Assembly: GCA_028281785.1 (NCBI GenBank)
Contig: JANQJG010000080.1
Coordinates: 1-44,865, forward strand
Source of the DNA: Rhodospirillales bacterium
GTDB taxonomy: Bacteria; Pseudomonadota; Alphaproteobacteria; Rhodospirillales; Shumkoniaceae
Direction of reading: 5' to 3'
DNA length: 44,865 bases
The notes under the pieces: model-generated
The model's database searches: none
Told to the model about the DNA's origin: nothing
The model's input: only the letters and a program-made list of their open reading frames with translations
Made by a program: the position numbers and the translations under genes
Shown here: positions 26,850-35,071 of the stretch, piece by piece
Numbering within the stretch: position 1 is the stretch's first letter
How the letters are laid out: the number at the start of each line of letters is the position of its first letter

Positions 26850-27159
26850 CCGTTTCAACACGTTCGGCCAAAGCTTCGAAGGCGATGCCTACCGCCTCCT
26901 CGGAGTCAAGATGGCTGTCCTTGCCATCATTGCCGGAGCCCGAGGCCTCGATCTCGGCATAGGCATCCGAGAGTTCATCGGCGATCAAAAGGCTGGCCAT
27001 GACAAGGAGCTGAGAATCGCCGACCTGCCCGACGGAAGCAACGAGCTCCTTTATACGTTTGTCGACGTAGGCTCCCAGCCGAGTCAGATGGGCTTCCTGG
27101 CCGTCCTCACACGCGACTTGATATCGCCGGTCATTGATGGTGAGAAAGACGCTGGGCAC
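26824..27159 (-). CDS. zapA: Cell division protein ZapA
   Basis: ZapA binds FtsZ and bundles its filaments at midcell. The 111-residue protein has the family N-terminus VFLTINDRRYQVACEDGQE, the dimerisation region YVDKRIKELVASVGQVGDSQ and LLVMASLLIADELSDAYAEI, then an acidic linker and a second helix (FEALAERVETVAEKLKHS). The GTG start at 27159 has AAGAGG 8 bases upstream. The short coiled-coil gene ends 5 bp before it, the zapA-coupled arrangement typical of alphaproteobacteria. The 6S RNA promoter is embedded in its last codons. Confidence 0.94.
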   Translation of the reverse strand: MPSVFLTINDRRYQVACEDGQEAHLTRLGAYVDKRIKELVASVGQVGDSQLLVMASLLIADELSDAYAEIEASGSGNDGKDSHLDSEEAVGIAFEALAERVETVAEKLKHS

Positions 27160-27164
27160 TCCTG

Positions 27165-27398
27165 CTAGCCTCTTAAAATCTCTTGCAAACGATGGATCGC
27201 CGTATCGAGACGGCGCTCTGCCGCCTCATGGGTTTCACGAAGAGCGGCGTTTTCGACCTTCGCGCGCTCGGCTTCCGCAGAGAGGACTGTATCACCCCCC
27301 GACGCGGCGTCCCGCTGCGTCAGGGATGCCTCGATCTCGGAAACAGCCTGTTCGATACGGTCACGCGCGCGGTCTATTCGCGGCGGTAATGGTCGCAT
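27165..27398 (-). CDS. DUF4164-like small coiled-coil protein
   Basis: A 77-residue predicted coiled coil (RIDRARDRIEQAVSEIEASL, AERAKVENAALRETHEAAER) with a C-terminal IHRLQEILRG. It resembles the DUF4164/ZapB-like proteins encoded just before zapA in alphaproteobacteria and may be a division accessory factor; that role is inferred from position. The start is the ATG at 27398; a GTG four codons earlier (27410) is equally possible, and the longer frame to 27500 extends into the promoter region. Confidence 0.65.
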   Translation of the reverse strand: MRPLPPRIDRARDRIEQAVSEIEASLTQRDAASGGDTVLSAEAERAKVENAALRETHEAAERRLDTAIHRLQEILRG

Positions 27399-27498
27399 AC
27401 CTTCGGTCACGCCCTTCCCCGCATTCCAGACGATGACATCAGAAGAAACATAGGCGCTGCCCCGAACAATCGTCAACTCCGCTAACGTCAAAAACCCC

Positions 27499-27517
27499 AT
27501 TGACTGGGACTGTCAAT
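27499..27517. promoter_or_regulatory. Inverted repeat between the divergent DUF4164-like gene and gap
   Basis: ATTGAC at 27499-27504 and GTCAAT at 27512-27517 form a 6-bp inverted repeat with a 7-bp spacer in the shared upstream region. The left arm contains a TTGACT -35-like hexamer for gap, though no good -10 follows it. An operator is possible. Confidence 0.3.
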
Positions 27518-27662
27518 CGGTTGATGTTGCGGCCGCAATTAAATGCGCCCCGGTTGTCGCTTCCGGGAGTGCCTAACGTCCTTATCTTGGGCAGGCATCA
27601 AATTCAACCCGCAGACCGCGATGCGTCGGGCGCTCAACCTCTGAATCAAAGTGGAGAAAGAA

Positions 27663-28673
27663 ATGGCGGTTCGCGTTGCGATTAACGGCTTCGGCCGGAT
27701 TGGACGTCTGACTCTACGGGCGCTCGCCGAGTCCGGACGGACCGATGTGGAAGTGGTGGCCATCAACGATCTCGGCCCCGTGGAGACGAACGCCCATCTT
27801 CTGAAATACGATTCCGTTCATGGGCCCTTCCCTGGGGACGTCAAAGTCACTGGTGACACGATGGATATCGGCCACGGGCCGATCAAGGTTCTGGCCGAAC
27901 GGGATCCGACGAAACTGCCGTGGAAAGATTTGAACGTGGATGTGGTGTGGGAGTGCACCGGCATCTTCACGGCCAAGGAAAAGGCCGAGGTTCATCTGCA
28001 GGCCGGTGCCAAGAAGGTGCTCGTTTCCGCGCCTTCGTCGGGCGCCGACGCCACCATCGTTTTCGGCGTCAACCACGACTCCCTGACGGCCGATCATAAA
28101 GTAGTCTCGAATGCCTCGTGCACAACCAACTGTCTCGCCCCTGTCGCCTTCGTGCTGAACAATCTCGTGGGCATCGAGAAGGGCTACATGACCACGATCC
28201 ACGCCTATACCGGCGATCAGCCCATCCTCGATACCCTTCACAAGGATCTCAGGCGGGCCCGGGCCGGCGCCCTGTCGATGATCCCGACTTCGACCGGCGC
28301 GGCGCGGGCGGTGGGCTTGGTTCTTCCGGAACTGGCCGGCAAGCTCGACGGCTCCGCGATGCGAGTCCCGACGCCGAATGTGTCGGTCGTGGACCTCAAG
28401 TTCATCGCTAAGAAATCGACCACCAAGGAAGAGCTCAACGAGGCCGTTGCCAAGGCCTCGCAGAGCAACAACCTTAAGGGCGTCCTGGCCGTGAACGAGC
28501 TGCCTCTCGTCTCGCTCGATTTCAACCACAATCCGCACAGCTCCATTTACGACATGACCCAGACGCAGGTTGTCGACGGCACGTTGTGTCGAGTGGTGTC
28601 CTGGTACGACAATGAGTGGGGTTTCTCGAACCGCATGCCGGATACGACGCTGGCGATGGTCAACGCCGGCTGA
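27663..28673 (+). CDS. gap: Glyceraldehyde-3-phosphate dehydrogenase
   Basis: Type I phosphorylating GAPDH of glycolysis/gluconeogenesis. The 336-residue protein has the Rossmann motif INGFGRIGR, Asp in [15 protein letters not shown] for NAD preference, the catalytic Cys153 in SNASCTTNC with the histidine in TIHAYTGDQ, and the C-terminal [13 protein letters not shown]. The ATG at 27663 follows GGAGAAAGAA; a GTG 12 bases upstream is the alternative. It is followed by a strong terminator. In related genomes pgk and fba often follow gap; here a small unknown gene, thiE, efp and suhB come next. Confidence 0.97.
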   Translation: MAVRVAINGFGRIGRLTLRALAESGRTDVEVVAINDLGPVETNAHLLKYDSVHGPFPGDVKVTGDTMDIGHGPIKVLAERDPTKLPWKDLNVDVVWECTGIFTAKEKAEVHLQAGAKKVLVSAPSSGADATIVFGVNHDSLTADHKVVSNASCTTNCLAPVAFVLNNLVGIEKGYMTTIHAYTGDQPILDTLHKDLRRARAGALSMIPTSTGAARAVGLVLPELAGKLDGSAMRVPTPNVSVVDLKFIAKKSTTKEELNEAVAKASQSNNLKGVLAVNELPLVSLDFNHNPHSSIYDMTQTQVVDGTLCRVVSWYDNEWGFSNRMPDTTLAMVNAG

Positions 28674-28698
28674 CGCGCCGATCCCGGTCGGATACCAA

Positions 28699-28725
28699 AC
28701 AAGCGGGGCCTCGAGCCCCGCTTGT
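28699..28725 (+). terminator. Rho-independent terminator of gap
   Basis: A perfect 11-bp stem (ACAAGCGGGGC/GCCCCGCTTGT) with a 5-nt loop starts 26 bp after the gap stop codon and is followed by CCTTATTCT. Confidence 0.75.
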
Positions 28726-28806
28726 CCTTATTCTGGCGGCGGCCGTTCACCACCACCGGCTTGGATCGAGGGCGCGCTTCCTCGCGCCACTTCGTGGTGA
28801 GGATCG

Positions 28807-29223
28807 ATGCGCCCGCCCGTGATCGTCATCCACGGCCTGGACCATGCGCGGGCAGCCCTCTCGACCGCAGCCGAGCGCGGTATCCGCGTTGTGCTTCGGA
28901 GCGCTCCGGGAGCCGCCGCCTATCTTGGTGCCGCGGTTTTTCGCGAGATCGTGGATCAGGCGGTCGCTGACCATCCAAATGCCTTACAGGCGGCCGTGCT
29001 GGACTGCGGTGATAGTCCCGGGCACGCGCTGGCAGCGTTCCGGCACGGAATCCGGGAGGTTCGGCTGGAGGCACCGCCGGCTGTGAGAGCCCGGGTCGCC
29101 GATATCGCGCAAAAGGCGGGCTGCGCCCTCGATGAGAACGATGGTCCAGTTCTCAATCTAGGTGAAGTCGCGGATCCGAAGGCCGAATGCGAGAGGTGGC
29201 TGGACGAGCTAATACGTGGCTGA
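28807..29223 (+). CDS. Conserved protein of unknown function
   Basis: I do not recognise a family in this 138-residue protein. It has no membrane segment or signal. Residues 5-40 ([38 protein letters not shown]) and 58-80 ([20 protein letters not shown]) look like alternating beta-strands and helices of a small Rossmann- or TIM-like fold, and an acidic C-terminal helix follows ([14 protein letters not shown]). The ATG at 28807 has GTGAGGATC upstream. It ends close to the thiE region and, by position between gap and thiE-efp-suhB, belongs to a gene order shared by related alphaproteobacteria. Confidence 0.7.
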   Translation: MRPPVIVIHGLDHARAALSTAAERGIRVVLRSAPGAAAYLGAAVFREIVDQAVADHPNALQAAVLDCGDSPGHALAAFRHGIREVRLEAPPAVRARVADIAQKAGCALDENDGPVLNLGEVADPKAECERWLDELIRG

Positions 29224-29299
29224 CAAAATTCTTCGGCCCATCAACCGCCGGTCCTTTTGGGAAGAATCGCAAACCGGAACCAAAATCCTAAGGAATCCA

Positions 29300-29935
29300 A
29301 TGCCCTGCCGACTCTATCTAGTAACTCCGCCAAAAATCGATGCCGCCACTTTCGCCGAAGATCTCGCGGCGGCGATCGACGTCGGCGAAGTGGCCAGCCT
29401 GCAGATCCGTTTCAAGGATATCGACGACGACGAAATCCGCCGCGCGACCGATGTCCTGCGCCCGGTGGCGCAGTCCCGGGGTGTGGCGGTCATCATGAAC
29501 GATCGACCCGATCTGGCGGTTGAGACCGGCTGCGACGGCGTTCATGTTGGCCAGGAGGACGCTCCCTATGACGAGGCGCGAGACGCCCTTGGCGCTGATG
29601 CGATAGTGGGCGTTACCTGTCACGATTCCCGTCATCTCGCACTTGTTGCAGCCGAGCGGGGGGCCGACTATGTGGCGTTTGGCGCTTTTTTCCCGACCGA
29701 CACGAAATCCCCCAAGGCGACGGCGACGGTCGATATCCTGCGATGGTGGAGCGATATGACCATCGTCCCCAGCGTCGCGATTGGGGGGATAACACCGGAT
29801 AACTGCGGGCCGTTGGTTCGCGCCGGCGCAGATTTCCTCGCGGTGGTCGGCGGTGTTTGGAATCATCCGGATGGCCCGGCCGCAGCCGTGAAGGCCTTCG
29901 AAAAAGCGATCGCCGAAGCAACCGATACTCCTTAA
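29300..29935 (+). CDS. thiE: Thiamine phosphate synthase
   Basis: ThiE joins HMP-PP and thiazole phosphate to thiamine monophosphate. The 211-residue TIM barrel has the family sequence in order: [20 protein letters not shown] (usually QLREK), [57 protein letters not shown] and AIGGITPDN. The glutamate of the usual QLREK is replaced by Phe in QIRFKD, so this is a divergent ThiE and could be a related enzyme. The start is the ATG at 29300 with TAAGGA ahead; the frame begins 84 bp earlier. Located 77 bp after the small unknown gene. Confidence 0.85.
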   Translation: MPCRLYLVTPPKIDAATFAEDLAAAIDVGEVASLQIRFKDIDDDEIRRATDVLRPVAQSRGVAVIMNDRPDLAVETGCDGVHVGQEDAPYDEARDALGADAIVGVTCHDSRHLALVAAERGADYVAFGAFFPTDTKSPKATATVDILRWWSDMTIVPSVAIGGITPDNCGPLVRAGADFLAVVGGVWNHPDGPAAAVKAFEKAIAEATDTP

Positions 29936-30021
29936 AGCCGACCTCGTTGCGTCCTCGCGGACAAGCTGATAGGGTCCGCGCCGCAGCGGCAAGCGAACAA
30001 TCGACATTTACGGTTAAGGCT

Positions 30022-30591
30022 ATGAAGATCAATGGAAACGCCATCCGTCCGGGGATGGTGATCGAGCACCAGGGGCGCCTTTGGCGAGCGGTGAAGATTC
30101 AACATACGCAGCCGGGAAAGGGTGGCGCCTATCTTCAGGTCGAACTCAAGGATCTGCGAGACGGCACCAAATTGAACGAGCGCTTTCGATCCTCGGAGTC
30201 CGTTGAACGCGTCCGCCTGGAACAGAAAGAGTATCAGTTCCTATACGCGGATGGGGAAATGCACACTTTCATGGACAACGAGACCTTCGACCAAGTAGCG
30301 CTCAACCGGGATCTGATCGGGGACGAACAGCTGCCGTTCCTTCAGGAAGGCATGACCGTCATGATCGAGTCCCATGAGGGAAGCCCCCTTGGCGTTCAGC
30401 TGCCGGATACGGCTGTCTGCACGGTTGTCGAGGCCGACGCCGTGGTCAAGGGCCAGACCGCGGCGTCATCCTACAAGCCCGCCGTGCTCGACAATGGCGT
30501 CCGTATCATGGTGCCACCGCACATCGAAATGGGGACCCGCGTGGTCGTAAATACGTCGGACCGCTCTTACGTCGAGAGAGCGAAAGACTGA
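30022..30591 (+). CDS. efp: Translation elongation factor P
   Basis: EF-P relieves ribosome stalling at polyproline. The 189 residues form the three beta-barrel domains: [40 protein letters not shown] middle region and [20 protein letters not shown] at the C-terminus. The tip residue is Lys33 in TQPGKGGAY, which points to lysylation-type (EpmA/B) rather than rhamnosyl-arginine modification. Polyproline substrates are present in the window (TolA and the OmpA-like protein at 31520). The ATG at 30022 matches the family start; the open frame continues upstream out of thiE. Confidence 0.96.
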   Translation: MKINGNAIRPGMVIEHQGRLWRAVKIQHTQPGKGGAYLQVELKDLRDGTKLNERFRSSESVERVRLEQKEYQFLYADGEMHTFMDNETFDQVALNRDLIGDEQLPFLQEGMTVMIESHEGSPLGVQLPDTAVCTVVEADAVVKGQTAASSYKPAVLDNGVRIMVPPHIEMGTRVVVNTSDRSYVERAKD

Positions 30592-30603
30592 ACCGGAGCC
30601 AGC

Positions 30604-31404
30604 ATGGCCCTGCGCTCCGCCCTCATCAACGTGATGGTTGCGGCCGCCCAAAAGGCGGCGCGACACCTCGTCCGGGACTTCGGCGAGGTGGAGAACCTGC
30701 AGGTTTCGCGCAAAGGACCCGCAGACTTCGTGAGTGTCGCCGACCAAAGGGCAGAGAATACTATCGTTGCTGAGCTGCAACGGTCCCGCCCCCACTATGG
30801 TTTCCTCCTCGAGGAGCGAGGTACCGTCGAGGGCCGTGACAATTCGAATCGATGGATTGTCGATCCGTTGGACGGAACCACCAATTTCCTGCACGGTATC
30901 CCGCATTTCGCCATCTCAATCGCACTGGAGCGAGATCGCGATCTGTTTGCCGGTGTTGTTTACGACCCCATCGGCGATCGGCTCTATTGGGCCGAGAAAG
31001 GCAATGGCGCATTCCTCAACGGCCGCCGACTGCGCGTTTCCTCCCGTCGGAAGATGGACGAGGCATTGTTCGCCACCGGCATTCCCTTCAAGGGGACGAA
31101 GAACCACCCCCTGTTCCTGCGCCAACTGGAGGGCGTCATGGCCCGTGCGGCCGGGGTCCGACGATTTGGCGCCGTTTCGCTGGACCTCGCCTACGTGGCC
31201 TCCGGCCGGTATGAGGGATACTGGGAGACAGGCATTCATCCCTGGGACATGGGCGCTGGCGTGGTTCTTGTGCGTGAGGCCGGTGGCTTCGTGACCGATC
31301 TCGACAGGAAAACCGACTTTCTGTACCGCGGCGAGATTTTGGCCGCGAGCCCCGACCTCCACGACCAATTGGCGGAGGTATTGAGATCCGCAGCGGCTCC
31401 GTAA
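30604..31404 (+). CDS. suhB: Inositol-1-monophosphatase family protein (SuhB type)
   Basis: A magnesium-dependent phosphatase of the IMPase fold, 266 residues. Metal ligands are seen in FLLEERG (usually EE), WIVDPLDGTTNFLHG and HPWDMGAGVVLVREAGG. KGPADFVSVADQRAE is the first conserved block. In Escherichia coli SuhB also works in ribosomal RNA transcription antitermination, so both roles are possible. It is 12 bp after efp, in the same + strand unit thiE-efp-suhB. GGAG precedes the ATG. Confidence 0.93.
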   Translation: MALRSALINVMVAAAQKAARHLVRDFGEVENLQVSRKGPADFVSVADQRAENTIVAELQRSRPHYGFLLEERGTVEGRDNSNRWIVDPLDGTTNFLHGIPHFAISIALERDRDLFAGVVYDPIGDRLYWAEKGNGAFLNGRRLRVSSRRKMDEALFATGIPFKGTKNHPLFLRQLEGVMARAAGVRRFGAVSLDLAYVASGRYEGYWETGIHPWDMGAGVVLVREAGGFVTDLDRKTDFLYRGEILAASPDLHDQLAEVLRSAAAP

Positions 31405-31444
31405 ACCGGTTGTGCCGAAGTCGCCCCTTAGTTATTGTTAGGTT

Positions 31445-31469
31445 GCAGGTTTTCCGAAACGGGACCTGC
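31445..31469 (+). terminator. Weak hairpin after suhB
   Basis: GCAGGT at 31445-31450 pairs with ACCTGC at 31464-31469 around a 13-nt loop, 40 bp after the suhB stop. There is no T-tract, so termination is doubtful. Confidence 0.25.
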
Positions 31470-31519
31470 GCTGATCCTCGTGGCGGGGCGGCCCTAATCG
31501 TCTGGAGAGACAGTCGAGC

Positions 31520-32620
31520 ATGAATGTTCCGTTCGTCGTTTGCCGTCGGCTGACGCGTGCGACGTTTCCGGTAGTTGTTGGTGTCGGTGTCGTCGTCGTT
31601 GCACTGGCCGGTACCGCGCATTCCCAGCAAACGCCAGCGGTTGTCGGTAGTGGCCCGGACGTGGTGGTGGACCTAAGTGCGCTTGAAGGTATTCCCGCGG
31701 CCCCAACGGGTGCGGGAACATCATCTTATCCCGAAACCCCGGGCGCCTTACTGGTTCCAGGTCCCCGCGAACCGGTTTCGCAGCTTCATGTGCGCCCGTC
31801 GTCGGGAACCGTTCAGGTCCCGCAGCCGAGCCCGCCACGGAGGGCTGTGGCTGCCTCCACCCCAACCATGCCCGGCAGCACGGCATCTGATCGCCCACCC
31901 CTGGCAACCCCCGCTCGCCCCGAACCATCGGTGTCAGCGGCAACGCCGACGCCCACCGCAACATCGTCTGCGCCCCCCAAGCCAGAGCCCCCCGCCTCTT
32001 CGATGGCAACGGCTACCGTGACAGCCGATACTAAGCCTGACGGGGTCGAACGACAGGCGCCGACAGCCCGCCCGGTCGCGCCGCCGCCGAAACCAGCCGT
32101 CGCCCCGCCGAAGCCGGCCAAACCCGCCCCACCGCCTTCTGTCGCAGCTGCGACGATGACGGAAACGGAACCCCAAACAACGCCCTCGCAAGCCCCGCCC
32201 CCGCCGCCTGCGGTCTCGCCGCCCACGGCTGACTCCGGGGCGGGTCAGGCCTCAGCGCAGGCCGCGGAGCAAGCTTCACTGCCGCCATCGCAGGCCAAGC
32301 CAGAGGCCGGTCAGTCCATTCGCATCCTGTTTGCGTCAGATGCCTCTGACCTCCCCGACAGTGCGAAGAAGGAGCTTGCCGACGTGGTGGCTCGCATTCG
32401 CGATGATCCCAGTTTGCGGCTGCAGTTGCTGGCTTATGCAGGGGGCGAGTCCCTGTCTCCCAGCAAGGCCCGGCGGCTTTCGCTCTCGCGCGCCCTTTCC
32501 GCGCGCACCTTTTTGATCGAGAACGGCCTTCGCAGCACCCGTATCGACGTGCGCGCCCTGGGCGACACGGCAACTGATGAACCGGTGAATCGGGTTGACA
32601 TTAATGTTATCGAACGATAG
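31520..32620 (+). CDS. Secreted OmpA-like protein with long proline-rich linker
   Basis: A 366-residue protein whose N-terminus is a signal sequence (VVVGVGVVVVALAGTAHS), leaving a mature form with a Pro/Ala/Thr-rich stretch of some 200 residues including PPPKPAVAPPKPAKPAPPP, and a C-terminal OmpA-like domain (SIRILFASDASDLPDSAKKE, LQLLAYAGGESLSPSKARR, SLSRALSARTFLIENGLRS). The canonical D-to-peptidoglycan residues are partly replaced (AYAGGES where HTDxxG is usual), so peptidoglycan binding may be weak. It precedes the MotA/TolQ-like and MotB-like genes by 41 bp on the same strand and probably works with them. The extended linker would need EF-P for translation. Confidence 0.8.
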   Translation: MNVPFVVCRRLTRATFPVVVGVGVVVVALAGTAHSQQTPAVVGSGPDVVVDLSALEGIPAAPTGAGTSSYPETPGALLVPGPREPVSQLHVRPSSGTVQVPQPSPPRRAVAASTPTMPGSTASDRPPLATPARPEPSVSAATPTPTATSSAPPKPEPPASSMATATVTADTKPDGVERQAPTARPVAPPPKPAVAPPKPAKPAPPPSVAAATMTETEPQTTPSQAPPPPPAVSPPTADSGAGQASAQAAEQASLPPSQAKPEAGQSIRILFASDASDLPDSAKKELADVVARIRDDPSLRLQLLAYAGGESLSPSKARRLSLSRALSARTFLIENGLRSTRIDVRALGDTATDEPVNRVDINVIER

Positions 32621-32661
32621 GCCGATCAACGGTTTCATCGGTCCCTGAAAGATCCCGCCGC

Positions 32662-33807
32662 ATGACCCGGCCACGTCATTTTCTCACCCGAATGATCGTT
32701 TTCCTGATCGCGGTGGTCGCTGTATGCGCGGCCTTGTTCTTTCCGCTTCGGGAAGCCTTTATGGCCAACGCCCCCCTAAATGGGCTGATCCTCGGCGTTT
32801 TGCTTCTCGGTATCATCTACAATTTCCGCCAGGTCCTCCGTTTGTATCCCGAGGTCGAGTGGCTGGAAGGATATCGCCAAGACCAGATGGCGCTCGTCCA
32901 GGCCAAGGAACCCAAGCTGCTTGCGCCGATGGCGACGATGCTGGGCGAAAGACGGGATCGGTTGAGCCTTTCGACCATCGCCATGCGGTCCCTTCTGGAT
33001 GGCATCAACTCAAGGCTGGACGAATCCCGTGATATCTCCCGCTATACGGTGGGACTCCTGATTTTTCTGGGGCTGCTTGGCACCTTTTGGGGCCTTCTTG
33101 AGACGATCACTTCGATCAGCGAGGTCATCGGTGGCCTCTCGGCAACGGGCGACAATTTGGCGACGGTTTTTTCAGATCTGAAACAAGGTCTCGAGGACCC
33201 GCTGGCCGGCATGGGCACGGCCTTCAGCTCGTCGCTGTTCGGGCTCGCGGGGTCGCTGGTTCTCGGTTTTCTGGATCTTCAGGCGGGTCAGGCGCAGAAC
33301 CGCTTCTACAATGACCTCGAAGAGTGGCTGTCCAGCATGACAAGGCTGTCGAGCGGAACCCTTCCCGGCGACGGGGACCAGTCGGTACCGGTTTACGTTC
33401 AGGCCCTCCTGGAGCAAACGGCCGAGAGCCTTGAGAACCTTCAGCGGACGCTGGCGCGCGGTGAGGATGAGCGGGGCCAAGCCAACGCCAATTTGACCAC
33501 GCTTATGGAGAAGCTGGGCACCCTTACCGATCATATGCGCACGGAGCAGACCCTCATGATGCGCCTTGCGGAAAGTCAGATGGAGATGAAGCCGATCCTC
33601 ATGCGGCTCGCGGAGAACGCCGGCGGCGCGCGGACGGATGCCCTTGACGAGACGACCCGCACCCATATCAGGAATCTCGACGTCTACGTGGCGCGGTTAC
33701 TCGAGGAAATGAGCTCGGGACGCGAAGAGATCATTCAGCAGCTTCGCAGCGAGATCAAATTGCTGGCGAGGACGGTAGCGGCCGCTTCCGAGCTGGCTGA
33801 CCGATAG
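32662..33807 (+). CDS. MotA/TolQ/ExbB-like inner-membrane protein
   Basis: A 381-residue membrane protein with four predicted segments: ARG-11 to about 30 (MIVFLIAVVAVCAALFF), residues 38-56 (LNGLILGVLLLGIIYNF), about 128-150 (YTVGLLIFLGLLGTFWGLLE) and about 185-208 (MGTAFSSSLFGLAGSLVLGF). The last two match the MotA/TolQ/ExbB channel core, including GLLGTFWGLLETI. The last 170 residues are cytoplasmic and helical (NLQRTLARGEDERGQANANL, MMRLAESQMEMKPILMRLAE). It is not the flagellar MotA or the TolQ of the window, which is separate. The next gene encodes its likely stator partner. The specific machine is unknown. Confidence 0.85.
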   Translation: MTRPRHFLTRMIVFLIAVVAVCAALFFPLREAFMANAPLNGLILGVLLLGIIYNFRQVLRLYPEVEWLEGYRQDQMALVQAKEPKLLAPMATMLGERRDRLSLSTIAMRSLLDGINSRLDESRDISRYTVGLLIFLGLLGTFWGLLETITSISEVIGGLSATGDNLATVFSDLKQGLEDPLAGMGTAFSSSLFGLAGSLVLGFLDLQAGQAQNRFYNDLEEWLSSMTRLSSGTLPGDGDQSVPVYVQALLEQTAESLENLQRTLARGEDERGQANANLTTLMEKLGTLTDHMRTEQTLMMRLAESQMEMKPILMRLAENAGGARTDALDETTRTHIRNLDVYVARLLEEMSSGREEIIQQLRSEIKLLARTVAAASELADR

Positions 33808-33826
33808 GATTTCTCAGAGAATCGAA

Positions 33827-35062
33827 ATGGCCCTCGCCGCCCGCCGTTCTGAGCGCATTCCAAATATCTGGGCAGGATTTGTCGATGGGCTGGCCACCCT
33901 GCTCATGGTCATCATGTTTCTGCTCATGGTGTTCGTGCTTGCACAGTTCTTCCTGAATGAGGCGCTGTCGGGTCGGGATCAGGCTCTACAACAGCTGCAA
34001 AGCCAAGTGTCCGAACTGACCGATCTTTTGGCCCTGGAAAGGGCGGAGTCGGCGGATCTTCGGCTCAACGTCGCGCAGCTCTCCGAGGAGCTGCAGGCGT
34101 CGATCGCCGTTCGCGATGATTTGCAGAGCACGGTTGAGAGCCTCAGTCTGCGCGCGGAGAGAGCAGAATCCGAATCGGAACGCTTGGGCGCCGAGTTGGA
34201 GCAGGCCTTCCAGACGATTCTTGCCGACAAGGCACAGATCGAAGTTCAAGTTAGGGACTTGGCGCGCCTCGGCAGCCAGATCGAGGCTCTGGAGGCATTG
34301 AAGGCCGAACTGGAGGACGAAATCGCCGCGCTTGCCGGCAGGCTCGATGAGCGAGAATCCCAGCTTGCGGATCGTGAGACCGAGTTGTCTCGCCAGCGAG
34401 AGGCACTGCTCCGCGAGCAGGAGATTTCCGAGTCCGCGCGTGCGCAGATTGCCTTGTTGAACCGGCAGATGCGCGCCCTCCGCCAGCAACTTGCCGGTAT
34501 TGCAAAGGCTCTTGACGCTTCGGAACAACAGGCACAGCAGCAGAAACTCCAGATCGCCGCGCTCGGTCAACGCCTCAATGCGGCTCTCGCCAGCAAGGTG
34601 GCCGAACTCTCGCGCTACCGTTCCGAGTTCTTCGGGCGGTTACGCCAGGTTCTCGGAAATCAGCCGGGTATTCGCATTGTCGGCGATCGTTTCGTTTTTC
34701 AGTCCGAAGTGCTCTTTCCATCCGGGTCGGCGGCATTACAGCCTGAAGGGCAAGATCAGATCCTCCAGCTCGCCCGCACGGTTCGCGAGCTCGGCGCCCG
34801 CATCCCGACCGACATCGATTGGGTTCTTCGGGTCGACGGTCATACCGATCGCCAGCCGATCAGCACGGCCGCCTTCCCCTCCAACTGGGAGCTTTCCATG
34901 GCGCGTGCCCTTTCCGTGGTCCGATTCCTGATCGAACAGGGCATTCCCGCCGACCGACTTGCGGCCACCGGCTTCGGCGAGTTCCAGCCCATCGATCCGG
35001 GTGATGACGAAGCGGCCTACCGGCGCAACCGCCGGATCGAACTCAAACTCACGCAACGTTAG
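33827..35062 (+). CDS. MotB-like protein with long coiled coil and OmpA domain
   Basis: A 411-residue stator partner. Asp20 in IPNIWAGFVDGLATLLMVIM is the proton-carrying residue of the MotB/TolR/ExbD family, in a single membrane helix to about residue 45. Residues 50-270 form a heptad-rich coiled coil (QLQSQVSELTDLLALERAES, LNRQMRALRQQLAGIAKALD). Residues 280-411 are an OmpA/MotB peptidoglycan-binding domain: VLFPSGSAALQPEG, VDGHTDRQPI, NWELSMARALSVVRFL and GEFQPIDPGDDEAAYRRNRR. The long coiled coil is far larger than in TolR or MotB. It starts 19 bp after the MotA-like gene. Common in alphaproteobacteria and described as 'peptidoglycan-binding' proteins; function not established. Confidence 0.87.
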   Translation: MALAARRSERIPNIWAGFVDGLATLLMVIMFLLMVFVLAQFFLNEALSGRDQALQQLQSQVSELTDLLALERAESADLRLNVAQLSEELQASIAVRDDLQSTVESLSLRAERAESESERLGAELEQAFQTILADKAQIEVQVRDLARLGSQIEALEALKAELEDEIAALAGRLDERESQLADRETELSRQREALLREQEISESARAQIALLNRQMRALRQQLAGIAKALDASEQQAQQQKLQIAALGQRLNAALASKVAELSRYRSEFFGRLRQVLGNQPGIRIVGDRFVFQSEVLFPSGSAALQPEGQDQILQLARTVRELGARIPTDIDWVLRVDGHTDRQPISTAAFPSNWELSMARALSVVRFLIEQGIPADRLAATGFGEFQPIDPGDDEAAYRRNRRIELKLTQR

Positions 35063-35071
35063 CCGGTACCG

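Noticed and set aside
29216..29299. TPP riboswitch upstream of thiE
   Set aside because: No THI-box elements such as CTGAGA were seen in the short leader.
31520..35062. Zorya anti-phage system
   Set aside because: Only MotA/MotB-like genes; no ZorC, ZorD or ZorE nearby. The neighbours are a transporter and a ribosomal protein gene.
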